In this document: one piece after another, positions 27,401 to 48,179 of the stretch
Layout: each line of letters begins with the position of its first letter
Position numbering within the stretch: the stretch's first letter is position 1
Origin: Opisthocomus hoazin
Lineage: Eukaryota; Chordata; Aves; Opisthocomiformes; Opisthocomidae
DNA: 64,000 nucleotides
Assembly (NCBI RefSeq): GCF_030867145.1
Contig: NC_134428.1
Coordinates: 20,253,537 to 20,317,536 of the forward strand
Direction of reading: 5' to 3'
Position numbers and translations under genes: made by a program
The notes under the pieces: model-generated
Databases searched by the model: none
Seen by the model: the letters and a program-made list of their open reading frames with translations, nothing else
Told to the model about the DNA's origin: nothing

Positions 27401-30400
27401 GGAGAAGAAAAGACTAAGCAAGTTATTGACCTGTCTACCTGGCTCAAAGTCCTTCAAGAAAAGCATCACAGTATAACAAAAATTTTACTTCAAGCAACTA
27501 TGTTATTGTGGGCTTGTTCTCATGATAGTACAGTAACAAAAACCCAACAACACTTAAAAAGGCTACAAGTCAATACATAAGGATATCGAGCTTTTCAGCT
27601 GCAATTTGGTTTAAATTCTTAAGGGCAGTTTTTTTCCCAAATGCATCCAATATGATACCTGTATCTTTTTCAGAACTCGGATACACTCCTTCAGGTAAGC
27701 AGTGAATCTGCTCAGAACTTCTGGGGCTCAGAGGAACTAAAAACGCATTTCAACTTTGCTGCAAGTTTTCAGACTCACTCTAACTTAACCCTGAGTCTTC
27801 CAGTATTTGCAATGGTGCAGCATTTAAAATGCTATACTGAGAGGCTGGACCTGTTTTCACAGGATATTCAACAGCAAAGTCTAGCTCACTCCACTTGCAC
27901 TGACCAGATCTGGATTAGACTTTGCTATTAACCAGTCAGAACTAAGAGCACGTAAGATGCTTTAGAACCAAACTCTGACACCTCCTCAGCACAAACACAT
28001 ACAGCTCAGCTGAATGGATGTACTCTCCAAGGACGCAGGAATTTGGACAAACGCTGAATGAATTCATAAAAGGGGTAAGAGTTAAGGCTGCTTTTGTAAC
28101 AGTGTTTGAATAATGGAATTGGGAGCAGCATAAAATACACGGGTTAATTACTTTAACTTCCAACCCCTTCATTTTTGCATGGCTTAAAAATTTGTATTCA
28201 TTTTACGGTATCTATTAAGAACTAAACTGAATTTTAAAAAGCCAGCTCAAAACTCTGGGTGGTTACTCACAGCCCTTCATCGTCAACACAACCAATAATT
28301 TCCCAAACACTCCATGATGGAAAAATAGTAACAGGGAGACATGGTAGGAGAAAATAAGAAGCTTCTCTAGTGTGAAAGCAACAGCAATACAAGTCTGGCT
28401 TCCAGCCAAATGCTTAGCCATCGTGACTAAAACATGCTTTAAGTGACACAAAGGGTCTCTGGTACATAGTAGGAGCTGCCTCAGCCCTGGCTGGCAATAA
28501 GAGGACCTGTAGACAGAAGTAACCACTTGCTGACTGGAGCTTCGTGCAGTCTCACCATCTGCTTGCACAGCCGCAGCCCGCTTCACCAAGTGGTCAGCAA
28601 GCTCCATGGCATCAGCAGGGCCAAGAGGAAGGTCCCGCGACAAACCGATCACAAGGATTCGCATCAGTGTGTCTTCAAGGATGGGCACCTCGGAGCAGAG
28701 GCGAAGGAAGAAGCTGCGTGAGACACGAGACATCAATTATGCTTCTTTTGACAGCAGCATGAGGGTTCCTGAAACCCTCCATGAACCCTAGAGCTAATCT
28801 GAGCAGAAGATAAATCACAGCTTAGTTCACAACCCCTTCCCCAGTCTCCAGCTCCAAATGCAACTACCTGTAAAAAAAACTGTTTTACGGAATATTGCTC
28901 GCATTGCCTTGTACCTCTGCACTCCAGCCTACTTGAGTCTGAGCTCCCTAAGGTTACCCCAGTACAAACCACACAGTGCAAGGCTGCCCTTCTTACAATT
29001 AATTACAGCATCAAGATACAAAACAGCTTGGCACAGGGAACGGGAACGAAGGAGGAAGAGGAACAGACAGAAAACAGAGCAACATCCCTCAATTTTAAGG
29101 CAATGCAACAGATGAAGAAAATCTAAGCACAGTTCCAAGCCTTTCCAAGACAGAGCCATATAAGGAACACCAGAAAACAGCAATTTCTCTGCCTCCAGCT
29201 ACAGCAGCTCAGCGCCTGTACCCAGCTATGGGTGGGGCATGCACTCACTTGCGGTCGCTCTCAGGGGGCCAGTTGTCCCATTTGTAGTAGGTTTCTGGCT
29301 GTTCTGTGAAGAGCACCTTGTGGAGGCTGTAGAGGTGAAAAGGACAGTAAACACCATCTGCATGAAGCTCAAGAACACATTCAACAGTTCAGTATTCCCA
29401 AACTCTTGCTAATGCTTCTCATCCCACACATGAAGGAGCCCCCTCAGATGAGCTAGTCTAGCAAAAATAACAACTCACATCACAGTAGAGAGGACTGTGC
29501 AGTATGGGTATTGGGCATTTACACTTCCAGTGAACACATCTCAGACACTATTAATTCTGGCTTAACCTGCCTCAGTCACGCCTTGAGCCAGACCCCAGGA
29601 TGCAACCAGCAGCAGGCAGAGAACACAGCACTGTCTGTGGAGCCCTCAACCACACAGCCTGAAAAAGCACATCAGACAAAAGAACAACAATGGGTCCACA
29701 GGCATCATGCTTGGTCAGGTCACTGGAAATTCCTTACTGGGTGGACCGAAATAACATAAGTCAGAAATATTGTCCATTCTCATACATTTCTGGTAAGAGG
29801 ATGTATCTGCAGGAATTCCTGAGAGGCAGGCAGTCCCAGCCTGAACCCTGCTAAAACACTGTTTCTGCTCCATGTCTGAGAAGGGGAGAGAAATCTAACC
29901 CTGGCATTTACATGTTTTTTCATAATTTGTTATACACTGTTGGGAAAGGGACAGGTTACGCCCAGCAGATTACCAAGCTGACTCTCTTACCAGTGCACGT
30001 AGTCCTTTGGAGCCAGCTTGCTGATAGATGGAACGACCGTGTGAAGCCACCAGACAGCATCTCGTTGGATAGCAGCAATTTGGTTCTGGAAAGAGCGTAG
30101 CACTTCCAGGTCTGTAAAACAGGTCACAAACTATGCATGTATCGGAGCCCCACTGGGAGCCAAGCAGGAGAGGGTGGCCATTTCAAGAGCAAATAGTAAC
30201 CAGGACTCTGAGGCACCAACAGTTAACCAGGGAGGGGTATAATCGGACAGCCTTGAGCATCCCAGCACTGACAGCGCACATGCTTTGCTTTCTGATGCGC
30301 GCTGCAACAAAAGCCTGAGATGTAGCACGAAGAAATTAGCCTTGTGAGAAGAAGACATCTGGGCAGTCACTTCAATGCCGCCCCAGAGGCCTGTCTTCTC

Positions 30401-33400
30401 AGCATTAGGTACTTGGTAACCTTTACGGCTGCCCCTCCAGGCTCAAGGCCCCTTTCCGCAGCCTTTCAACCACTGCTTCCATAGACACAAGAAGCACCCA
30501 GCCATGCAAACGCCCCATCCCCCAACTCTGTCAGTCTCAGGATGACAGCAAGCACCTCCACACCTCTGTTCAGAACGGAGGCTTGCACCCCTTCCTAATC
30601 CCAGCTGCAATGCTCCCCCAACCTCACAGGGAGATATCTACCAAGCTGCCCATCTTCAAAGGGAACCTAGGTTGTTCTGCTTACTCTTCTTCTCTCCTTT
30701 GTCCCAAGCAATTCCAGCCTCCTTCACCTGAGCTGTGATACCAAGCATCATGGAGACAGCTAGCAGATCAGTTATGTGGATGACAAACCGTTCCTTAAAC
30801 AAAAACAAACAAACAAACAAACAAACGTAAGTTGAATCAGCAATATCCAAAGCTGCCTTCTGGAAAGGTGTTTCATCATCAAAAATTACAATCATGCATG
30901 TTTGGAAACAGGATATGGGAGCGCTGCTATGAAATCAGACACACAAATACCAACTCACTCAGGTATCAAAGAGCAAAAGAAAGAACAGCCAGAAACACAG
31001 ATACAGAAGAGCCCGGTACACCACTGGTACATCCAGCAGCACACGGGTCAAACCAAGTGGTACCTTGAATTCCATTTCTGCATACTGGGCCTCCTTCCGT
31101 TCCTGCATAAGACCCAGGCAGAAAGCCTGGAAGTTGATCTCATGTTTCGTCTGCTTGATGATCTCTCGCAGCAGAGCCCGTGAAGCCCGCAGGTAATCAT
31201 CTTTTGTAGTCAAAAGATCCTGGAACACCATTGCTAGGTACTGAGGCCATACAGAAAGAGAAAACTTTCAGTGCATTGTAACGTATCTGCATTCACAAAA
31301 CGAAAAGACGGTGGGAAATAAGGCTGGTGGCACGTCTGTCCTTCAGACCCCGGGGAGCTACGTGTTTCTCATGAAACTTCATCACCACAAGGTTGGTCAC
31401 CCAGAATTTGGGAGTTAGAAAATGCCCATGCACATTTATTCCCAACAAACGCGACAGTATAATATCAAAGCAGTATGACACAGATCACAGTTGTCTGTGG
31501 AAAGACTTAATTCGAGCATCAGCTCAGCTAAATCTCTCGGGCAAGGGTCTGGGATCACCATCAGCCACACAAGACTCTACACCTACCTTCGGAGCTTGCT
31601 CTGAGCTATGCTGAAGCACGGTATACAGGATCTGCATGTTGTTGGGATTTCTTGCATTTGACAGTTCATTGAAAATCACAAACTTAATTGTGGTGCCCAG
31701 GTTATCCCTGTGCGCATTCAGTAGCTCTCTGCAAGGGAAGACCAGTGGTATCAGAGCTGAGGTTTCATGGCAGCTAGACCCACTGTTTTGATTTCTCTCT
31801 GAAGTATTTAACACACAAAAGTGAAGAGGATGGAGCAGCACCTACGTCCAGTTATGGCAAAGGATTACTGAAAGACTTCCAGCTCAATGAAATTCATTTA
31901 AATGTTACACAGAACAGCCCGTGGTCCGAGCTGGTATTTAAAACCACTGTGCAGAGGCATTGAGACCGTCAAGGCCCTGGGCACCTCTTACAGAGTGCTT
32001 TCTCTTCCCGTCACAGACCTGATCACTCACCTGACACACAGCATGTAGTGGTTGAGAAGGACTTTGGGCTTGAGACGAATCTTGATCAGGTTGGAGATAA
32101 CTTCCATGTCCTCTGAGCTGTGAGTGTTGCAGTTCATGCAGACTGACATCAGCAAGTCCTGAGCTGGCTTGGTCAGCTGCAGAGGAAGAAGAGAAAGGCT
32201 ACAGCCACCTGCCACCACAGATCAGAAACGTAACGGGCACACTGCACGCGGCCCCCCTGGCTGGATTTCAGACCGGGTCCAGAAAAGTTGTGGTTTAACA
32301 GCTTCTATCCTTACCTTTGGATTCTGCAGCCACATCTCCAGCCTCTGTACAGCCATCTGCCGCACCTCTTTGTAGCCACAGGTTGCCGTCAGCAGTCGAA
32401 GGAGGTTCCTGGAGACATTGTCCATCGGCTGGCGGCGGTTGAGTTGGTCCCGCAGCATGTCTAGGACATATTCCTCCACACTCTCCGCAAGGTCATCATA
32501 CCTGGGCCACACAAACTACATGGTATTCACTCCCACACAAGCCAGCTTGGTCACACTTTGCTGCGCCCAGAGATCAGCATCATTTCTAGTTCATGGTACG
32601 CATTACAAACAAACAATAAAAATCTACTCTTTTCTCCTAGAACCAGCTGTCTCTGATGCTCATCATCCTCTAGTAAGTGCCACAGTATAGTTAGTGCAGA
32701 GAGGGATCACCGCAGCACTGCAAGAGTGGGTGAGCACAGACAGATCTGCCACACAGCTATGTCAGGAGAAGGAGAGGCACTGTACCTGGGCATGAGCTGG
32801 CCCTCCTGCTCTGGGCTCATTTTCTCCTCTGCAATCAGCAGCTCACTCTGGCTGTCTTCCTCCTCTGTCATGGAAGGGTGTGGGCTACTCCCTAAGAGAG
32901 ATCAGCACACAGTACGCTTCTTGAGACAACTCTATTTTCTAGAGATCGCTCACTCTCTTATGCATTCAGCTTCTTTCAAGGATCTCCTTCAGCAATGCTG
33001 AAGGATGCCATGAGTTGGTTCCTCACGTTGTATCACATAACAAGCACATTCTCCTGGCCTCCTTCACTGCCTGCCCTCAAACACTCCTGAGAAACGGAAG
33101 AACCCCAAAGAGGGGAAAAGCAATGCCTGGAACTCAAAGCCTGGCCTATGTGACTCCATCCAGTAACAAACTATTCTCACCAGTCAACAAGCTCAGCAGG
33201 GTCCATCCCCTCCCTACCACTTTGTTCCCAGTTCCCAAACATCTTCTTACCTGCACTAAGGTCCCCTCCACTACGTCCAACTTCCCCATGCAGGAGCATG
33301 CTCTTGGGAGGCATCTTTGTGTTAAAAGCTGTTTGGATGTTATCCACAAATGTCTTGCAGTGAGGGCTGTCCACCCAGATGCGCTCCCCAAGGGAGTCCT

Positions 33401-36116
33401 CAATGTAAACCTGCAAAAGAGGACACGAACCATGCTCAAGCCTTTTTTTTTTTTTCACTGGTTAATCAAAGGAGTATTTGTGAGCTTCCCCAGTTTTTAT
33501 TTATTTTCAGTATACAGCTGCAAAATAGGCAACTAGCATAACCACTGCACGGATGAAAGAGCCCAGATGGTGCATGCAAGTCACGTGAGAGCAAAAAACC
33601 AAACCATCCCATCCCACGCTCTACTAGACACCGAACCTCTCCAGCAGCAAAGCTGAGCAAGCTTTAGCAGGGATTTCACAACAGCTTCTACCACCAAAAT
33701 ATAGAAGGTGGCCTTTTTAAAAACAAGTCTTTTTAAATAAACGGGCTGTTTTAATCCCTACAAACTAGACAATAACCAGTCTCTGTGACACTCATATCAA
33801 TACAGATTGTCAAAGGCAGCTGAGAAAAGAGCAAAGATAAAGCAACAAAAGGCAAAGGAGACCACAGCATTTCAACAACCAGTGGAGATTTTCCTTTAAA
33901 CAAAGCCAGGGACTCTGTTTTTTCTCCCTTGTTGATACAGCACGGGCCCAGTCTCCAATTTCTGCCTCCTCCAGCTGCATTCCCCACGCTGGGCGCCAGG
34001 CCACTGGATAACCCCTTCCCTTGCAGCAGGAATAAATCCTCTGCCTCTGTCCTGCCCCAAACACACGCACCCTTCCCAACCCCAGCTGGTTCTACCCAGT
34101 CTGCCCACAATCCGACAGAAGCCCCCTTGGTTCAACAACCTTGACAAAGATCTCTGGCCAGTTCTCATCCTCTTCGTAAGCTGCCATGAGAAGGTTGCAG
34201 GCCAAGACAGACACGAGGCTATTCCCTTTGGCTTTGAAATTGATGGAGGCATCTCTTCGGAGTAGGCTGCACAGTGCCTGGAATATCACCCACAAAAAAT
34301 AAAATAATAATCAAGCTATCTAGCAAGAAAGCATACAGAAAACCTTTAGAAAAAGTAGTACAAATTGCAGCAGCTTGCCACAGAGGCATGGTATTTACAA
34401 AGACAATCAGATTATGCTCTGGCCAGAGAGAAACTAAAATTATGCTCACAAGTTGGCAGCAACAACAGGTCAGTAAGCCCGAGAGTCCTGATGCTGCACA
34501 GCCCTCACCTCGATAACCCCTTCGGTGGCAAATATGTTTGGTTTGATTTTTGCCAGGTACATGAGGCTCAGGTACAGCGTGGTATCAGGCTTGGCTCTGT
34601 TCATTTTCAGCTGCTTCACGGCTCCGCACAGCACCCCCTCAATGCGGTCATCGTTGCCTTCTGCCTCTGCTGCCTCAATTTCATCCAGCAGCACAGTGGG
34701 GACAACTGCAACCACCAACAGACGGGCATCAGCATTCACCCTCACACAAAGCAACCAGCCCCAGGATGCCGGCAGGGCCAGTCGCCAGGAAAGCGAAGCG
34801 TGGGTCTGCCCACTTTTCGTTCCTGCAATGCTTTTCCCTACCCAACCACTATTAAAAGTTCTCCTTCACACCTGACAACACCGCTCCATTATTTTTGGTT
34901 GGTCCTTGCTAGACTACTGCTCTGCAAATGTACGTAACACCACAAAAGGGAATGACAGTTCAAAAAAGCAAGCAATGTTCAGATCCCGAGTCTGCTAAAG
35001 AAACACACGACTAAAACACCATAATCCAAACTCAAAGACTTCCTCAGGGAGTCTTTCCGATGCCGCTATTCAACAGCAATCGGACAGGACGAACACACCC
35101 CAGCGCCAACAGAAGTGACAAAGCTGTGCCTTTGCCCCCACATCCAGAAGGGAAGCGCCTAACTGTCAGTATTATACTGACATATAACATATCAGGGCAT
35201 GTGTCATATACTGACATACAACATACTGGGGCCAGACTCTTTTCAGTGGTGCCCAGCAACAGGACAAGAGGCAATGGCCACAAACTGAAGCACAGGAAGT
35301 TCCGTCAGAACATGAGGAAGAACTTCTTCCCTCTGAGAGTGACGGAGCCCTGGAACAGTCTGCCCAGGGAGGCTGTGGAGTCTCCTTCTCTGGAGATATT
35401 CAAGACCCGCCTGGACGCGGTCCTGTGCAGCCTGCTCTGGGTGACCGTGCTTCAGCAGGGGGTTGGAAGGGACCTCTGTGGGTCACACAGTCACCACCAT
35501 GCTGTGATTCTGTGATATATAACATAATATACAGAGTGTAACCATCAGGCTCGGGGCAAGGCTCCAGGGCAAAAGCTCTGGGAAAGGCAAACAGAGCCCC
35601 GCGCCCTCGTGTGAATCGGTGCCGGTCGCGGCGGCGGCGCGGCGAGGCCTCACCTTCGATGGGGATGACGGACGGCTCCTTGATGGAGGGGGAAATGGCT
35701 CGCTTCTCCGCCACGGCCGCCTCTGCCAGGCGTCCCAGGGCGCTGAGGGGCGGCGTGGAGGACAGCTTGGGCCGCTTGCTCAGGCCGGGCAGCCCCGCCG
35801 GGCCCGCCAAGGCGGCGGCCGCGTCCCGCTTGCGCTCGGAGGGCAGCCCGGGGGGCGCCGGCTTCAGCAGGGTGGCGGCGGCTTTGCCCTCGCCGCTCTG
35901 CCCCTTGGAGCCCAGCGCGATGAAGTCTCCCGGCGGCGGGTGTGCTGCGGGGGGACAGGGGACAGGCGTGACGGCACCGGCCCGCGGCCTCCGGAGTCCC
36001 CCCACCCCCCCCGCCGCCCCCCTCCCGGGCCGGGCGGCCGCAGCCCGCCGGGACTCACCGGAGGGCTTGGGCACGGCGCTGGGCCGCCGCACGGCCGCCG
36101 CCTTCGGTCGGTTCAT
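7071..36116 (-). CDS. INTS1: Integrator complex subunit 1 (complete, 47 coding exons)
   Basis: INTS1 is the large alpha-helical scaffold of the nuclear Integrator complex, which cleaves snRNA 3' ends and attenuates RNA polymerase II near promoters. Forty-seven coding exons with GT donors and AG acceptors join in frame from ATG at 36116 to TGA at 7073-7071, giving 2187 aa (2186 with an alternative exon 26 acceptor) against 2190 in human. The N-terminal ~85 residues are Ala/Pro/Lys-rich and include KRPKL at 76-80, a likely nuclear localisation signal. The rest is helical-repeat sequence close to the human protein throughout, with an acidic-then-basic linker (GEEEEEGESKE) inside exon 20 (residues 883-942). 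The C-terminus ends EALKVLHMEAMI. The start has a good context (GGCACCATGA) inside a CpG island. No frameshift or stop was seen. Exon lists are in the four block entries. Confidence 0.97.
13337..20490 (-). other. INTS1: INTS1 coding exons 27-37
   Basis: Exons in transcript order: 20344-20490, 19836-19934, 19330-19454, 18361-18615, 17513-17672, 16829-16969, 16237-16417, 16025-16148, 15367-15485, 14212-14299, 13337-13563. Conserved stretches include QQLLLFVQSFGIPVSSMSKL (exon 27), LGPEDDLAG (exon 29), GPSSGLL.DWLEMLDPEV (exon 34) and FLWACIH.PRIWQGRDQRTP (exon 36). Phases join without gaps. Exon 30 (255 nt) encodes the LALALQQALGQELAR helix. Confidence 0.92.
20640..20860. promoter_or_regulatory. 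AT-rich motif cluster in INTS1 intron 26 (candidate enhancer)
   Basis: This part of the 1.15 kb intron between INTS1 exons 26 and 27 is AT-rich. It holds TGCAAAT at 20657-20663, a TCF/LEF-like palindrome TTTGATCAAA near 20727-20736, several TAAT/ATTA cores, and an inverted repeat GAATTATT...AATAATTC near 20804-20820. The motifs are visible; regulatory function and the target gene are inference. Confidence 0.3.
21645..28713 (-). other. INTS1: INTS1 coding exons 14-26
   Basis: Exons in transcript order: 28556-28713, 27299-27395, 26813-26904, 26428-26488, 25847-26044, 25463-25592, 25096-25275, 24855-25004, 24104-24283, 23815-23919, 22729-22896, 22264-22375, 21645-21806. Recognisable conserved stretches include ADAMELADHLVKRAAAVQAD (exon 14), TRTEMINRELQ (exon 18), SMPWLADLVQSSEGSLDVLP (exon 20) and STIMSHLFSKLS (exon 24). 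Exon 26 has two acceptors 3 nt apart (AAG then CAG), starting at 21806 or 21803; the longer form keeps the human spacing. Confidence 0.92.
30797..30826. repeat. (AAAC)n simple repeat
   Basis: A tetranucleotide AAAC run of about 30 bp lies in INTS1 intron 10, immediately upstream of the exon 11 acceptor on the minus strand. There it reads as GTTT and forms the polypyrimidine side of the splice site. Confidence 0.9.
35225..35520 (+). mobile_element. CR1 LINE fragment, 3' end, in INTS1 intron 2
   Basis: The sequence matches the 3' region of avian CR1: the segment that reads CTCTTTTCAGTGGTGCCCAG, then AACTTCTTCCCTCTGAGAGTG, TGCCCAGGGAGGCTGTGGAG and TTGGAAGGGACCTCTGTGGG, ending in the 3' terminal repeat ATGCTGTGATTCTGTGAT. 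It is truncated at the 5' end, as is usual for CR1, and lies antisense to INTS1. About 290 bp remain. It closely resembles the homologous part of the CR1 copy at 48180-48815. Confidence 0.9.
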
Positions 36117-36560
36117 GGTGCCGCGGAGCGCAGGCCTCCCTCCCCACCGGCCGCCACCGCCGCTACCCGGAACCTGAAGCGCTCCGCCGCGCCCCGCCGC
36201 CAGAACCTCCCGCCCCCGGGGGCAGCGCCGCCTGGTGGCGGTAGGGCGCGGCGCGGGGTGCACTGCCTCCCCCCAGCGGGCTGGAGGGGGAACTGCACCC
36301 CGGGGAGGGGAGGAGGAGATGGGGGGTGGGATCGAGGGGTCAGGGGGAGGGCTGGGGGCTTTTGGGGGAGCCTGGGGCCAGAGAGGGACTGGGATAGGCG
36401 GGGTGGGAGGGGCTGAGGCGGGGGGGGGCTGCTTGGTGGCGCTGGGGCTGGGGGGGCCTGGGATCAGAGGGGGGTTCGAGGCACTGCGATGGGGGAGCTG
36501 GAATGGGGGGGGCGAAGGGATTGGGGGCAGAAACTGAACATGGGACTGGGGGGGCTGAGA
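35600..36560 (-). promoter_or_regulatory. INTS1 CpG-island promoter
   Basis: A CpG-dense block surrounds INTS1 exons 1 and 2. Upstream of the start codon there is an ETS-type CCGGAA (plus strand 36167-36172) and no TATA box, as expected of a housekeeping promoter. The start site cannot be fixed from sequence; it probably lies between about 36120 and 36260. Confidence 0.65.
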
Positions 36561-36620
36561 TTAAAGGGCTGAAACCGGGGGGGTTGGCCAGCGGGTGGGT
36601 AGCAGCTGCACTGTGCATCC
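36240..36620 (+). other. G-tract cluster between INTS1 and the GAA-like gene
   Basis: The plus strand carries many GGG to GGGGGGG runs with short spacers, enough for several potential G-quadruplexes. It lies just upstream of the INTS1 start and downstream of the GAA-like poly-A signal. No coding potential is recognised. Confidence 0.5.
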
Positions 36621-36991
36621 CTCGTTTTGCATGTTCTGTTAATTATCACCATCATTATTACTTCCTCCTCTGCCATCCCACCAAACTGTCTTTATCAAAC
36701 CCCTGAATTCTACTTTTTTCTTCCCAGTTCTCCTCCCCATCTTCCGGCGGGGCCGGGGAGCGAGCGGCTGCGTGGTGCTTCGCTGCCAGCGGGGGTTCAG
36801 GGCGTTCAGCTCCGACGGGCTGGAACTGGCGGGGCTTGGACTGAGCAGCTGCGACCGGGGGGGGGGGAGGATGGAACCGCAGGACCGAGACCAGGGACTA
36901 GAACTGGGGGGGCCCTGTCGGGACCAGCTGCCCCCCCATGCTACCACCCCCGTCCCCACGTCACGCTCCCAGGACAAGCTCTCCACCAGCC

Positions 36992-36997
36992 TTTATT
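36992..36997 (-). terminator. GAA-like gene poly-A signal (AATAAA)
   Basis: On the minus strand AATAAA lies about 230 nt after the stop codon of the GAA-like gene (TGTAATAAAGGCTGG). No closer canonical signal was seen. Cleavage would fall near 36970-36980, leaving under 0.9 kb to the INTS1 start codon. Confidence 0.65.
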
Positions 36998-37224
36998 ACA
37001 GCGGGGACCGCGGGCGCCCTTGCCTCGACCCCACCACCCACCCGGGACCAGGTGGGTGGCACGCGGTGGCCAAGCCCCCACCCCGTGCCCCCCCATGCCC
37101 AGCCGTACTGGAGGGGGGCCGCAGGGGACAGCCCCCCCCGCCTCCTCCGTGGCAGCATCCTGACCTTGAGCATCTCCCGGATGGGGGGGCTCGGGGAGGT
37201 GGGGGTGAGCCCGCAGACCCCTGC

Positions 37225-46670
<9,446 letters not shown>

Positions 46671-47110
46671 CCTGGCGCTGGAGCGAGGGGGAGATGGAGG
46701 CAGGTGTGAAGGAGACGGAGGGGGAGAGCTCGCCCCAGCCTCGAGGACGGTTTCCCCGCTCCCACCAGCCGCGGTTCGGGCAGGGCCGGCCTGGCTCAGC
46801 ACCCTGCACCCTCAGCTAAGGCACGCACGGCAAACTCGGCAAAGCATGTCTTTGCCAGGATCGGGTGGTCCTGACCCTGCCGGAGCGTGGGGAGATGCTG
46901 CCACGCTCCCTGGCAGCCCCAAGGGACAAAGCTCCATCCCCCCGAACCCCACCTGCTGCTCCCTGGGTTTGGCAGAGCAGCCCCTCAAGGAGTTTTTCCC
47001 AAGTCTGAATTGACGGGCTGCGGCGTTTCTGGAAGCTGCAAGCAAAGCCCAGCTCCCTGTGCCCGTCGGAGCGGAGCCATGCTGCTGGGAACCGCGGCTG
47101 TGAGGTGCGG

Positions 47111-47185
47111 AGCACCCTCCGCTCTGCTCCTGAGCATCCTCTGCTCTGCTCCAAGCACCCTCCGCTCTGCTCCCGAGCACCCTCC
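47111..47185 (+). repeat. 22-bp tandem repeat, about 3.4 copies
   Basis: The unit AGCACCCTCCGCTCTGCTCC plus 1-2 variable bases recurs in tandem with few changes, in the presumed leader intron of the GAA-like gene. Confidence 0.75.
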
Positions 47186-47611
47186 AACCAGCGCCCAGAG
47201 CCCCGACTCCAAGGGTTGAGCCCCGGGGAGGGCTGGGGGAGAGATGGCGGGGAGTCTGGTTTTGCCTCCCACTGATAAAACCTGATTTTAACGGCCTCTC
47301 GGGCCAACACCTCCCGGACCCTCAGCAAAGGAGACCCTCCCGCTCCCGCTGAGCGCAGGGAGCAATCTCGGCGCCTTAAATACGAGACACAACTTTCTCC
47401 TCGCCACCCCCGGCCCCAGGCACTCAGACCCCTCCGCCCCGCGCCCTGCGGCAGCTCGGCAGAGCGGCTCTCCCCGCGGAGCAGGTTTTATTCCCCTCGG
47501 CAGCCCCCTCCCCACCCCCGGCCACCCGCACGGCTCGACCCGCCGGGGCCTGGCTCCGCGCAGCTCCTCGGCTTCACGCAGCCACCGGGCGGGTGGCCCC
47601 GAGGGAGGCAG

Positions 47612-47650
47612 CACCCACCCCACCCACCCACCCACCCACCCACCTACCTC
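47612..47650 (+). repeat. (CACC)n simple repeat
   Basis: A run of CCCA/CACC tetramers, about 38 bp with a few interruptions, lies in the CpG-rich leader intron of the GAA-like gene. Confidence 0.85.
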
Positions 47651-47683
47651 CCCCTCCCCCCTGCCATGCGACCCCCGGGGACG

Positions 47684-47755
47684 CCATGCCATGCCATGCC
47701 ATGCCATGCCATGCCATGCCATGCCATGCCATGCCATGCCATGCCATGCCATGCC
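47684..47755 (+). repeat. (ATGCC)14 perfect pentanucleotide microsatellite
   Basis: Fourteen uninterrupted ATGCC units span 47686-47755, preceded by CC. On the minus strand the run is open and would read as Met-Ala-Trp-His-Gly repeats, which I regard as noncoding. It sits about 110 bp inside the presumed first intron of the GAA-like gene, within its CpG island. Confidence 0.97.
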
Positions 47756-48179
47756 GCAGCTGGGGAGTGCGGGGGGGATACACGGGGCCGGGGGATCCCC
47801 AGCCCGGCACGGGAAAACCCCGCAGCCCGGGACCCCCCCGCCCGGCCGGGCCCGGCAGCCGCTTACATCCCCGCGTCCCCGCTGACATTGTGGCGGCGGG
47901 CGGCGCTCCGCCCCTGCAGCTCGGCCGGCGCCGCCGTAAAACACCTACGCGGCGCGCCGCTCCCTACCGCCGCTCTCTAGTAGCAGCGCCTCCCAATACA
48001 CCTCTCCCGCCACTTCGGGAGCCCCGAGGTGGAGAGTATGGGAGATCAGCGATTTTTTTAGATTTTCCCCAGCCTGGATGCACACAGGATGTCCAAACCC
48101 TGAGCATCCACGTCTCCACCTCCCTTCTAGGGTGAGATCGCTTCACCCAAAGCGGCGTGAAAGGGGGCCTGGGCTGAAT

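Larger units (their letters stand above)
29249..36116 (-). other. INTS1: INTS1 coding exons 1-13
   Basis: Exons in transcript order: 36059-36116, 35654-35944, 34509-34705, 34140-34277, 33251-33410, 32786-32891, 32315-32501, 32031-32176, 31587-31728, 31064-31240, 30685-30793, 29991-30111, 29249-29326. They encode residues 1 to about 636. Exon 2 carries the Lys/Arg-rich putative nuclear localisation signal. The exon 4 donor is weak (AAG followed by GTTGTT), but conservation across the junction (FVKVYIEDSLGE) supports it. Intron 2 holds a CR1 fragment and intron 10 an (AAAC)n run. Confidence 0.92.
47400..47999 (-). promoter_or_regulatory. GAA-like CpG-island promoter with probable leader exon
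   Basis: CpG-dense sequence holds a GC box (CCGCCCC, plus strand 47908-47914) and a CCAAT box (47993-47997, inverted relative to the gene). A strong donor GGAT|GTAAGC ends a probable leader exon at 47867; it would splice to the acceptor at 46678-46679 across a 1.2 kb intron. The leader contains an ATG at 47888. No E-box of the lysosomal CLEAR type (CACGTG) was seen here. The exact start site is unknown. Confidence 0.5.

Noticed and set aside
35400-36263. Single 287-codon open frame on the minus strand
   Set aside because: It is INTS1 exons 1 and 2 plus the intron between them, which happens to be open; strong splice sites and phase agreement support the split.
47288-47944. 218-codon minus frame with Met-Ala-Trp-His-Gly repeats
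   Set aside because: The repeat is the ATGCC microsatellite; the frame has no other protein features.
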